Part shown: in pieces, positions 34,366 through 43,982 of the stretch
Numbering within the stretch: the stretch's first letter is position 1
How the letters are laid out: the number at the start of each line of letters is the position of its first letter
Assembly (NCBI GenBank): GCA_937871505.1
Contig: CALMPF010000003.1
Location: 1 to 64,000 of the forward strand
Length of the DNA stretch: 64,000 nt
Direction of reading: 5' to 3'
Source: an uncultured Planctomycetia bacterium
GTDB taxonomy: Bacteria > Planctomycetota > Phycisphaerae > Phycisphaerales > SM1A02
Program-made: the position numbers and the translations under genes
The notes under the pieces: generated by a model
What the model was told of the DNA's origin: nothing
The model's database searches: none
The model's input: only the letters and a program-made list of their open reading frames with translations

Positions 34366-35790
34366 ATGACCGTCTCTCCTGGCCATCTTCCCGATGAACA
34401 CATCCTGCTCGAGCTGATCGAGTCGGTGGCGCTCGCCGACGCGGATCGGCTCGACGGAGCGGGTGAGCCGCGCGCCGAGGGCACGGCCGAACTCGGCGTC
34501 GACGCTGAGCCGATCGCCGCCGCGCTGCTGGCCGCGCTCGGCCTCTCGGCGCGCGACCTGGTTGAGATGCGGCGAGACCGCGCGATGCTGCTCGGTGCGC
34601 CCGCGCCGGAGCCGCCCTGCGACTTCGTCGCCCGACTCGTCGACCGAGGAATCCTCACGGAGCCGCCGCCGGAACCGGAGCTTCCCACGTGGGTCGCATC
34701 GCCTCCGATCCGGCTCGGGCTTCCGTGGCGCATGCGACTGCCGCGCCTCCCGCTGCTTCCGGGTCCGGCGACGCTCGCGCGGCTGGCGATTGCGGCCGTC
34801 TTCGGGGCGGCGGCGACGGCGGCGATCGTGGTCCTCGCGCGCTCCGGCGAGTTCAAGTGGCCGTTCGAGGCGCCTGTCGACCGCTCCTCCACGACCCTCG
34901 CCGCCGGCGGCGGCGACGCGCCGAGGAGCGCTGCGCGACGGCAGCCGGACCGCTTCGCCGACGCCGACCTGCATCACGCGGCGCCCTCGGTTTCGGGCCC
35001 GCGGTTCGGATCCGGATCGCCGCGCGAGGTGGTGTCGTCGGACGGCGGCGCTCGACCCGACGCGCCGGCCGGTCCGGCGGTCTCCGAGGTCGCGCTGGTC
35101 GTGACGGTGCGCGATCCGGCCTCGGCGGCCTCGGCGATCCGCACGGCATGCCGCATCGTCGACGGGTCGGAGAGCATGGTGGCGCTGGTGCGCAACTTCA
35201 CGCTTGAGGAGGCGAACGCCGAGCTGCTGGCCGCGATCGCCGACGCCCGCCTGTCAGGCTCCGAGGCCGCGCGTCTGGAGCGCGACCTCGCCGGGCTGCG
35301 CGCCTCCGGGCCGTCGGGCGACACCCGCGACCGAGCTCGGGAGCATGAGGCGATGCGCGAGCTGGTCAACAGCCTCGGCGTCGTCCAGGGAGCGCCGCCG
35401 CGCTCACTCGGTCGCTCCGCCGCACCGGCGCGCTCGGGGAGCCGCGTCGCGCGCGGTGAACGCCTTCACGGATCGAGCGGGGCTTCCCCCGCGCCGGACG
35501 TGCAGCTCTCGCTCTCCCACGAGGGCTTCAGCCACGCGATCACAGCCGACGCGGCGACGCTGGCGCGGATTCTCGAAACGCTTCCGCGCGACGGGTCGAT
35601 TCTCGCCGTGCGCTTCATCGTGCGCGATGCCGCGGGGGTCGACTCCGCGCGCCGGCCCGGAGCGACGGAGAGCCCGGCGCCGTCGGTCGAGGCCGACCCA
35701 TGGCGTTCGTGGAAGCTGGCCGTCGACACGCTCGGGCGCGACGGGAGCGAGGCGAGGATCGTTCCGATCAGGTTCGAACGGGGGCAGTGA
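34366..35790 (+). CDS. Single-pass membrane protein, possible anti-sigma partner
   Basis: A 474-aa protein from ATG 34366. The N-terminal about 115 residues are acidic and helical (HILLELIESVALADADRL). One membrane helix follows near 140-160 (LAIAAVFGAAATAAIVVLA), then a linker and an extracytoplasmic part with two strand-helix segments (EVALVVTVRDPASAASAIRTACRIVDG and VQLSLSHEGFSHAITADAATLARILETLP). This N-in/C-out layout downstream of an ECF sigma gene is typical of anti-sigma factors, but no zinc-binding HxxxCxxC motif is seen, so the role is inferred from position only. Confidence 0.65.
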   Translation: MTVSPGHLPDEHILLELIESVALADADRLDGAGEPRAEGTAELGVDAEPIAAALLAALGLSARDLVEMRRDRAMLLGAPAPEPPCDFVARLVDRGILTEPPPEPELPTWVASPPIRLGLPWRMRLPRLPLLPGPATLARLAIAAVFGAAATAAIVVLARSGEFKWPFEAPVDRSSTTLAAGGGDAPRSAARRQPDRFADADLHHAAPSVSGPRFGSGSPREVVSSDGGARPDAPAGPAVSEVALVVTVRDPASAASAIRTACRIVDGSESMVALVRNFTLEEANAELLAAIADARLSGSEAARLERDLAGLRASGPSGDTRDRAREHEAMRELVNSLGVVQGAPPRSLGRSAAPARSGSRVARGERLHGSSGASPAPDVQLSLSHEGFSHAITADAATLARILETLPRDGSILAVRFIVRDAAGVDSARRPGATESPAPSVEADPWRSWKLAVDTLGRDGSEARIVPIRFERGQ

Positions 35791-35948
35791 CCGCGCCCGC
35801 GCCTGCGGCTCGATCGCGCCGCGCGGGACGGCCGGCACGCCCCACAGCGCTTTCCGGTCCGGCAGAAGCCCGGCTCGCGACCGGATCGCGCGGGCGCCCA
35901 GAGTTTCCGCACGCGGATCTCGCACAGCGCCCGCCCGTCGCCCTGCGA

Positions 35949-35982
35949 TGCACCCCCTCCGCCGAACGGCGAAGGGGGTGCA
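35949..35982. terminator. Strong hairpin between convergent genes
   Basis: TGCACCCCCT (35949-35958) pairs with AGGGGGTGCA (35973-35982), extended by CGCC/GGCG after one mismatch, with a GAAC-type loop. It lies between the convergent sigma-partner and CHRD genes and can act in both directions. No T-tract follows. Confidence 0.75.
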
Positions 35983-36078
35983 GGATCGGTCTCTCGGCGC
36001 CGGGAGGGGTGGCCGGCGCAGCAGGCTGCGCTCGTTGCGGCAGCGGCCCCAGGCCTCATGGCCGCGACGTCCCCGCTC

Positions 36079-37059
36079 TCATGGACAGGGTCCCCACGAC
36101 CCGAGCAGGATTCCCAGGTCGGCGCCGTCGACGACGCCGTCGCGGTTGAGATCCTCGTGCTCGGAGTTCGAGCCCCACGCGCCGAGGAGAGTGCCGAGGT
36201 CGGCCCCGTCGACGATGTGATCGTGGTTGAAGTCGCCTGGGCACGGCTCCATCGGAGGCGACGCCAACGGTCCGCGCACCGCGCCGGCGGGGAACTTGAG
36301 CGTGTGGATGTTGAGGTAGTAGCCCATCGGGTTGTCGAGCAGCGCGGCGATCGTCGCGTTCGAGATGCCGGGCTTGGAGTTGATGAGCGAGCCCGGTCCT
36401 CCGGTCGTCGCGATGCCGAGATCGACGACGATCGGGCCGAACTCGTCGATCTCGCCCACGTGGATGTGGAACCCCGTGAGATCGTCGAGGTGCATGTACT
36501 CGAGATCCCACGAGATCACGTTGGTTCCGGGATCGACGGTCACCGTGCCCATCGCGAGGCCGTCGGGATCGCCGGGTCCCGGGACCTCCTGATCGCCGGT
36601 GAGCACGACATCGAAGATGGTCGCGGGTGCGGGGACGAGCTGTCCGCGGACGGCGCCGCCGGGAAACGGGGTGTTGTGGATGTTGACGTAGTACCCGAGC
36701 GGGTTCGCGAGGATCGCGGCCACGTTCGCTGCGCTGGTCGTGGTCGACGAGATCAGCGTCCCCGGACCGCCCGAGGTCGCGATGCCCAGATTCACGACGA
36801 TCGGTCCGTTGACGCCGGCGGCACCGATGTGGATGTGCATCAGGGTCGGCGCCGCGATGTTCCCGTAGACGAAGCTCCAGGAGACCTGATTCGTCGAGCT
36901 GTCGATGGTGAGCGTTCCGACGGCGAAGCCGTCTGGATCACCGGGCGGCACCTCCTGATCGCCGGACATGTTGAGCTGGAACGTCTGCGCCGCGCTGGGC
37001 GCGGCGCAGAGCAGGCCGATGCACAGGGCACCGGCACCGAGGATCGTGGCACGCTTCAT
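36079..37059 (-). CDS. Secreted protein with two CHRD domains and a dockerin-like tail
   Basis: A 326-aa protein with a signal peptide (MKRATILGAGALCIGLLCAAPSAAQ) and AGGAGG before ATG 37059. Two CHRD domains follow (about 26-140 and 150-265). Each has GDQEVP at the start, MHIHIGAAGVNGPIVVNL or FHIHVGEIDEFGPIVVDL in the middle, and a GYYVNIH...FPGGAVRGQL end. The tail (about 275-326) has two calcium-loop repeats, GDFNHDHIVDGADLGTLLG and DLNRDGVVDGADLGILLG, each ending in GxWG. CHRD domains occur in chordin and in bacterial surface proteins of unknown role. Confidence 0.92.
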   Translation of the reverse strand: MKRATILGAGALCIGLLCAAPSAAQTFQLNMSGDQEVPPGDPDGFAVGTLTIDSSTNQVSWSFVYGNIAAPTLMHIHIGAAGVNGPIVVNLGIATSGGPGTLISSTTTSAANVAAILANPLGYYVNIHNTPFPGGAVRGQLVPAPATIFDVVLTGDQEVPGPGDPDGLAMGTVTVDPGTNVISWDLEYMHLDDLTGFHIHVGEIDEFGPIVVDLGIATTGGPGSLINSKPGISNATIAALLDNPMGYYLNIHTLKFPAGAVRGPLASPPMEPCPGDFNHDHIVDGADLGTLLGAWGSNSEHEDLNRDGVVDGADLGILLGSWGPCP

Positions 37060-37202
37060 GGCAGACCTCCTGAGAAGGCACCGCCGCCGCGCGAACCGGA
37101 TCGCCGGGGGCGCGTCGCGGTGCGGGGAAGGGGAACCGACGGATTGTCACTCCGGGATCCCAGGAACGCCAGCGCAATCCGACGGCGGCGCAGCCCGGGC
37201 GT

Positions 37203-37991
37203 TCAGCCGTCGGTGCGGGAACCCCGCGCCGAGCCGATGCGCGGCTCCTCGCCCCGAAGAAGCCGCGCCAGATTCGACCGGTGCTTCCACGCGATCAGCA
37301 CCGAGAGCACGGTGGTCGCACCGAGCATCGGGAGCGCTCGTTCGAGTGCGGCACCGCGGCTCGAGGTTGCCGTCACCGCCCCGGGCGAGCCTCGCTGAGC
37401 CGCTTCGTCCGCCCGCTCTGCCGTTCCGAGGCGCCCGGCGGCGTCGGTGCCGTCGGCCGGCGCGATCGCGAGGATCGCCACCATCGCCGGAACCGCGAAG
37501 GCGGCTGCGACGCTCGCGACCGAGACGATCCGCACCGTCGCCACGAGGAGGATCCAGAGCCCGAGGGCGACGAGCGCGGGGAGCGTCAGCGCGGGCCAGA
37601 TGCCCGCGAGGCCGCCGAACCCGGTCGCGACGCCCTTGCCGCCCTTGAAGCCGATCCACGGCGAGAACATGTGGCCGAGCAGCGCAGCGACCGCCGTGCC
37701 GAGCCAGAGGAACTGCTCGGCGGGCGGGAGGGCCGTCGCCGGAAGCCCCCAGGTCTCGTGCCAGAGGCCCGCCAGCGCGGTCGGCGCGAAGCCCTTGAGC
37801 GCGTCGAGCGCGAAGCAGAGGGCGCCGAGCGGCCGCCCGAGCACTCGGGCGACGTTGGTGGCGCCGATGTTCCTTGACCCGTGCGCTCGGATGTCAACGC
37901 CGCGCGTTCGGGCGATGAGGACGCCGAACGGAATCGACCCGCAGAGAAATGCGGCGAACATCGCGATGAGCCATGTGGACCACGCCTCCAT
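37203..37991 (-). CDS. plsY: Acyl-phosphate glycerol-3-phosphate acyltransferase PlsY
   Basis: A 262-aa membrane enzyme that moves an acyl group from acyl phosphate to glycerol 3-phosphate, the first step of phospholipid synthesis. The three signature loops are present: GSIPFGVLIART...GSRNIGATNVAR, LKGFAPTALAG, and GHMFSPWIGFKGGKGVATG. It is longer than most PlsY because about 45 residues rich in Ala/Gly/Thr are inserted before the last helix. It diverges from the kinase-like gene at 38174. Confidence 0.95.
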   Translation of the reverse strand: MEAWSTWLIAMFAAFLCGSIPFGVLIARTRGVDIRAHGSRNIGATNVARVLGRPLGALCFALDALKGFAPTALAGLWHETWGLPATALPPAEQFLWLGTAVAALLGHMFSPWIGFKGGKGVATGFGGLAGIWPALTLPALVALGLWILLVATVRIVSVASVAAAFAVPAMVAILAIAPADGTDAAGRLGTAERADEAAQRGSPGAVTATSSRGAALERALPMLGATTVLSVLIAWKHRSNLARLLRGEEPRIGSARGSRTDG

Positions 37992-38173
37992 TGGCGGCGA
38001 TCGTACCGTGGGGCGGGCGAGGAGCGAGCGCCGAGAGGCGCCGCGCGCGAAGCGCCGGACGCGGCGGTGCTACGTTGGTTCTTCGACGGCCCCTTCGGTC
38101 GCGCACTTCTCCCTCTCCCCGCCGCGCATCCGATCCGAGTGCTCGTGCGCATCCGGTCGGGCGACCCCGCTCC

Positions 38174-38848
38174 ATGCCTCCCGAGTTCACCGAACGCTGT
38201 CTGAAGGAGGCCGGGCTGCGGAGCGTGTGGCTCGTCCGTCGCCCGGACGGCGGCCTGCGAACCGTGAAGGCCTGGCCGATGACGCCGGGGATTCAGTTGC
38301 GCGTGCTCTTCGGAGCCTCCCAGCCTCAGCGACACGCGCGGGCGGCGCGTCGCCTCGCGGCGGCGGGCGTGCCGACGCCGCAGATCCTCAGCGGCCCCGC
38401 CGTGGTCCGCCGCGACGGCGCCCGCCTGCTCCAGATCGAGCTGGAGCACGTCGAGGGCTCGAACGCCCTCGAGGTGTTCCTTCGCGGCGACGCGTCGGAG
38501 CGGGCTGCCGCTGCGAGCGCTGTCGCAGAGCTGCTGCGGCGCCTCGTCGACGCGAGGCTCTTCAACCGCGATCTCAAGCTTTCGAACATCGTGATCGCGA
38601 CGGAGCGGCGGGGCAGTCCCTTCGGCGCGCTCTCCGAACCTCCGCCGCGGCCCTCCGGGTGGCTGCTCGACCCCGTCGCCATCCGCCGCATGCGGCGCCC
38701 GCGGCACGAGACGGCGCGGATGCTCGAGCGTCTCGCGATCGAGCTCCGCGAGCGCGGGCTCGCCATCCCGAAGGCGCTGGCGGCGCCGGTGATCGGCGCT
38801 GCCCGGGCGGCGCTGCCCGGGCGGCGCCGCCCCTGCGGCACCGGCTGA
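38174..38848 (+). CDS. LPS kinase-like protein (WaaP/KdkA type)
   Basis: A 224-aa protein with a small kinase fold. RTVKAWPM supplies a possible ATP-binding Lys, HVEGSNALEVFL a hinge-like region, and LVDARLFNRDLKLSNIVI the catalytic loop, in which the usual HxDLxxxN appears as NRDLKLSN. WLLDPVAIRRM fits the metal-binding Asp position. It is close to Kdo/heptose kinases (InaA/WaaP group). The LPS heptose genes lie next door in the opposite direction, ending 33 bp away, which supports a lipopolysaccharide-core role. Confidence 0.78.
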   Translation: MPPEFTERCLKEAGLRSVWLVRRPDGGLRTVKAWPMTPGIQLRVLFGASQPQRHARAARRLAAAGVPTPQILSGPAVVRRDGARLLQIELEHVEGSNALEVFLRGDASERAAAASAVAELLRRLVDARLFNRDLKLSNIVIATERRGSPFGALSEPPPRPSGWLLDPVAIRRMRRPRHETARMLERLAIELRERGLAIPKALAAPVIGAARAALPGRRRPCGTG

Positions 38849-38880
38849 GGCCGGAGTTCGGGGCGCAGCGAGGTCGGGCG

Positions 38881-39972
38881 TCACGGACGCTGACCGACGA
38901 GCGCATCGAACGCCGCGAGGACATCGCCGACGGCGATGCGGTCGATCCGGGCGACGCGCGGGAGATCGTCGGCGACGAGCTCCGGAAGCAGGAACGGCTC
39001 GGCGACGACGGCGCGCTCCGCGGCGCCGGGGATCGCGCTCCAGCGCGGATCGGTCGGGCCGAAGAGCGAGATCGCGGGCGCGCCGCAGCCGATGGCGATG
39101 TGACGGGGGCCGGTGTCGTTGGAGATGACCGCCGCGGCTTCGGCGATGGCGCCGACGAGCGAGCCGAGCCGCACGCCGCGGGCCGCGAGGTCGACGGCGT
39201 CCGACGCGGCCGCGATCTCGCCGACCAGCGCCGACTCCGACGGGCCGCCGCTGACGACCACGGAGAAGCCGCGCTCCCGCAGCCCCCGCGCGACCGCGAC
39301 GAAGCGCTCGGAGGGCCAGCGCTTGTCGGCGCGGTTGGCGCCGGGATTGAGCAGCACATATGGCCTCGGAACTCCCTCCAGCAGCCCCGCGCTCTCGCGG
39401 CGCTGCGCCTCGGTCGGCCGCAGGCGCGGGAGTCGATCCTCGACGCGGAGGCCGAGCCCGCGTTCCGCAAGCGTCGCGTACCAGTCGACCGCGGCGACCG
39501 GCGGGCGCCGCGGGGGAGGCTTGATCGCACGGGTCAGCAGCGCCCGACGTCCCTGGCCTCGGAAGCCGATGCGATGGGAGGTCCCCGCGATCGCGGCGGC
39601 CGCTGCGCTGCGGAAGGAGTTCGGCAGGAGGAGGACCGTCTCGACGCCTCGGGCGCGGAGCAGCCTGGCTGCGGCGAAGGGACCCGTCAGGCCGCGCATC
39701 GCGTGCTCGATCACGCCGTCGAAGAGGGCGCGGCCCTCGACGAGCGCGGCCAGACCGGGGCGCCCGAACGCGAGGATCGGGCGCGGGCCGCGAGCAGCGC
39801 GCAGCGCCCGGAGCGTCGGCTCCGCCATCACCACGTCGCCGACCCACGAAGGCAGCACGACTGCCGCGACCGCGGCGTTGCGCCACGGACCCGGGCCGTG
39901 CGCGTCACGGGCATCCGCGGGCTCATGACCCGCGCGAGGCTCGGCCGGCGGAGATTCGTCGCGAACCCCCAT
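38881..39972 (-). CDS. Glycosyltransferase family 9, LPS heptosyltransferase-like
   Basis: A 363-aa GT9 enzyme. The N-terminal half has VVLPSWVGDVVMAEPTLRALR and LLLPNSFRSAAAAAIAGTSHRIGF. The C-terminal half has VLLNPGANRADKRWPSERF, AAVISNDTGPRHIAIGCGAPAISLFGPTDPRW and NDTGP for ADP-heptose binding. It resembles WaaF (heptosyltransferase II). It is the last gene of the gmhB - 94-aa protein - GT9 cluster, 6 bp after the small gene, so heptose activation and transfer are co-transcribed. Confidence 0.9.
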   Translation of the reverse strand: MGVRDESPPAEPRAGHEPADARDAHGPGPWRNAAVAAVVLPSWVGDVVMAEPTLRALRAARGPRPILAFGRPGLAALVEGRALFDGVIEHAMRGLTGPFAAARLLRARGVETVLLLPNSFRSAAAAAIAGTSHRIGFRGQGRRALLTRAIKPPPRRPPVAAVDWYATLAERGLGLRVEDRLPRLRPTEAQRRESAGLLEGVPRPYVLLNPGANRADKRWPSERFVAVARGLRERGFSVVVSGGPSESALVGEIAAASDAVDLAARGVRLGSLVGAIAEAAAVISNDTGPRHIAIGCGAPAISLFGPTDPRWSAIPGAAERAVVAEPFLLPELVADDLPRVARIDRIAVGDVLAAFDALVGQRP

Positions 39973-39978
39973 GGGCGC

Positions 39979-40263
39979 TCACTCCGCCGCGTCGCCCCAG
40001 AGCGACTCGCCGCCGGTGCGCTCCTCATGCCAGGCATTGGTGCCTCGGCGAAGCTCCGCGGCGAAGCCGAGCGCGACGGTTCGGTCCGCATCGATCGTGC
40101 AGGTGATCCGATCCGGAGCGGCGTCCACATCGAGCAGCGCGAACCCGTGCCGTTCGGCGAGCGCGTGGGCGGCGGCGACGACGACGTTCCTCACCGAGAC
40201 GTCCGCGAGCGGCGTTCCCCGGAGCGCTCGCAGGGTGATCCGTGCCGGGGGAGTGCGGGTCAT
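39979..40263 (-). CDS. 94-aa conserved-looking protein between gmhB and the heptosyltransferase
   Basis: A small protein starting at ATG 40263, overlapping the gmhB stop by ATGA. It has no signal peptide or membrane helix. The sequence (ADVSVRNVVVAAAHALAERHGFALLDVDAAPDRITCTIDADRTVALGFAAELRR) alternates strands and a helix like a compact alpha/beta domain, and ends with WHEERTGGESLWGDAAE. Tight coupling on both sides supports that it is real and linked to heptose or LPS work. I do not recognise the family. Confidence 0.75.
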   Translation of the reverse strand: MTRTPPARITLRALRGTPLADVSVRNVVVAAAHALAERHGFALLDVDAAPDRITCTIDADRTVALGFAAELRRGTNAWHEERTGGESLWGDAAE

Positions 40264-40835
40264 CGTGCCGGCTCCGGGATCTCCGCGAGGATCCGATCGA
40301 CGGCCTCCGCGAGCGACCGTGCGACGAGCTGCTCCGCGTCGGTCGACGGCGTCGCAGTCGCGCCGTCCCGGTCGAGCAGGATCGTCCGGCATCCGGCGCG
40401 ACGGCCCGCCTCGACATCGCGGAGCTGATCTCCGATCAGCCACGAGGCCGCGAGATCGAGGCCGAGATCGGCGGCGCCCTGAAGGAGCATGCCGGGGTTG
40501 GGCTTTCGCCAAGGGTGCTCGCGCCGGTAGCGCTCCAGGGTTCCTTCGGGGTGATAGGGACAGGCGTAGAAGCGGTCGATGCAGCGATCGAGTCCGGTCG
40601 CCGCATCGATGAGCGCTGCGAGTCGATCGTGGACCGCGACGACGTCGGACTCCGTGTACCGACCTCGGGCGACGCCCCCCTGGTTGGTCACCACGACGAG
40701 CCGGAAGCCCGCGTCGCGCAGGCGCCGCAGCCCCTCTCCGACGCCGGCGAGGAGCGTGACGGCGTCCGGGTCGCCGCAGTCGCCGTCGTTGGGCATCAGG
40801 GTGTTGTCGCGATCGAGGAAGACGCCGCGGAGCAC
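40260..40835 (-). CDS. gmhB: D-glycero-heptose-1,7-bisphosphate phosphatase GmhB
   Basis: A 191-aa HAD-family phosphatase. Motif I is FLDRDNTLMPN, motif II VVTNQGGVARGRYTE, and the histidinol-phosphatase/GmhB zinc-type region reads CPYHPEGTLERYRREHPWRKPNPGMLL; SWLIGDQLRDVEAGRRAG is motif IV. It removes the 1-or 7-phosphate during ADP-heptose synthesis for LPS. The zinc loop is reduced: only one Cys and one His are obvious. The start is GTG 40835. The downstream genes are the 94-aa protein and the heptosyltransferase. Confidence 0.9.
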   Translation of the reverse strand: MLRGVFLDRDNTLMPNDGDCGDPDAVTLLAGVGEGLRRLRDAGFRLVVVTNQGGVARGRYTESDVVAVHDRLAALIDAATGLDRCIDRFYACPYHPEGTLERYRREHPWRKPNPGMLLQGAADLGLDLAASWLIGDQLRDVEAGRRAGCRTILLDRDGATATPSTDAEQLVARSLAEAVDRILAEIPEPAR

Positions 40836-40874
40836 CGCCGACGGTAGCGCGCGGCCGCGCCGCGAGCGCGGGGA

Positions 40875-42062
40875 TCAGAGAACCGCCGAGGCGGCGTGAT
40901 CTCGGGCGACCGCCGTTCTCGGAAGGCCATCGCCGAAGCAGGTGTTGACCGCCTTGGCTGCCGCGATCAGCGGATGGTCGGTCGGAACGAGCCGCTGCCG
41001 ATGGGCGACCTCGAGGATGTCGATGTCGGTGAAGACGTTGTTCTGCCGGACGACCATCCGGGCCCGGCCTCCGTGCATCAGGAGGTTGATCGCGTGATAG
41101 CCGAAGTAGGTCGCCAGGATCCGGTCCGCGGCGATGGGGGGGCCGCCGCGCTGCACATGCCCGAGGACCGTCGTGCGGGTCTCGATGCCGACGCGGCGCT
41201 CCAGCTCGGTCGCGACGAGGTGGCCGACTCCACCGAGCCGGATCGGGTCGGGACTGGTCGGATCGACGAGCCGGACGACCTTGTCGCCTCCGGAGTGCGT
41301 CGCCCCCTCGGCGACGACGACGATCGCGAAGCCGGCGCCGCCGGGGGCCATCCGCCGGGCGACGAACTCTCCGACATGATCGAGGTCGAAGGGAACCTCC
41401 GGAATCAGGATGACGTCGGATCCGCTGGCCACGCCCGCGGTCAGCGCGATCCACCCGGCGTTCCGCCCCATCACCTCGCAGACCATCACGCGGTGGTGGC
41501 TGTCCGCGGTCGAGTGAAGCCGGTCGAGCGCCTCGGTCGCGGTGGCGACGGCGGTCAGGAACCCGAAGGTGATCTCGGTCCCGATGATGTCATTGTCGAT
41601 GGTCTTGGGCACGCCGATGACGTTGATGCCCGCTTCGACGAGCGCGCTGGAGGCGGAGATCGTTCCGTCGCCCCCGATGACGATCAGCGCGTCGAGGCGG
41701 TGGGCGCGGACGTTCTCGACGCAGCGCGCCACGACATCCTCGAAGATCGGCGATCCGTCCGCGCGGCGCCCGACGACGTGCCTGCGCGGATTGCACTTGT
41801 TGTTGGTGCCGAGAATCGTCCCGCCGCGGTGGAGGATCCCCGAGACGTGGGAGAGGTTGAGCGGATTGATGCGGTTCTCGATCAGCCCGAGGAAGCCGTC
41901 GCGGATCCCCATCACCTCGATCCCGTGCTCGTAGATCGCCGTCTTGGCGACCGCGCGGATGACGGCGTTGAGCCCGGGGCAGTCGCCGCCGCCCGTCAGG
42001 ACGCCGATGCGCTTGATCGTCGAGGCCGGCGCTGCGTTCGCTTCCGAGGAGATCGATGTCAT
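40875..42062 (-). CDS. 6-phosphofructokinase, PfkA family
   Basis: A 395-aa phosphofructokinase. It has RIGVLTGGGDCPGLNAVIRAV, VIGGDGTISASSALVEAG, VPKTIDNDIIGTEITFGF, VMGRNAGWIALTAG and LGHVQRGGPPIAADR. GGDGT (Gly where diphosphate enzymes have Asp) suggests ATP, while PKTIDND has the Lys seen in diphosphate and group III enzymes, so the phosphate donor cannot be settled by eye. Length fits the longer group III class. It commits fructose 6-phosphate to glycolysis. It diverges from lysS. Confidence 0.92.
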   Translation of the reverse strand: MTSISSEANAAPASTIKRIGVLTGGGDCPGLNAVIRAVAKTAIYEHGIEVMGIRDGFLGLIENRINPLNLSHVSGILHRGGTILGTNNKCNPRRHVVGRRADGSPIFEDVVARCVENVRAHRLDALIVIGGDGTISASSALVEAGINVIGVPKTIDNDIIGTEITFGFLTAVATATEALDRLHSTADSHHRVMVCEVMGRNAGWIALTAGVASGSDVILIPEVPFDLDHVGEFVARRMAPGGAGFAIVVVAEGATHSGGDKVVRLVDPTSPDPIRLGGVGHLVATELERRVGIETRTTVLGHVQRGGPPIAADRILATYFGYHAINLLMHGGRARMVVRQNNVFTDIDILEVAHRQRLVPTDHPLIAAAKAVNTCFGDGLPRTAVARDHAASAVL

Positions 42063-42187
42063 GGAAGGGGAAACGGTACGCTACGTTTCCGGCGACGACC
42101 GGACCCGCGCGCGGTCCCGGACGCGGACCGGAGGCGCGCTCGGTGACGGAACTGCAACGGGACACGGAGACGGAAACGGAGACCGCG

Positions 42188-43891
<1,704 letters not shown>

Positions 43892-43982
43892 GCGTTCACG
43901 GCGCCGCCCTGCCTCCGCGATCGGGGATCGTCGGCGCGCGGCGACGCCTGCGGAGGGGCTCGATGCCGTAGGGTTGCTGACG

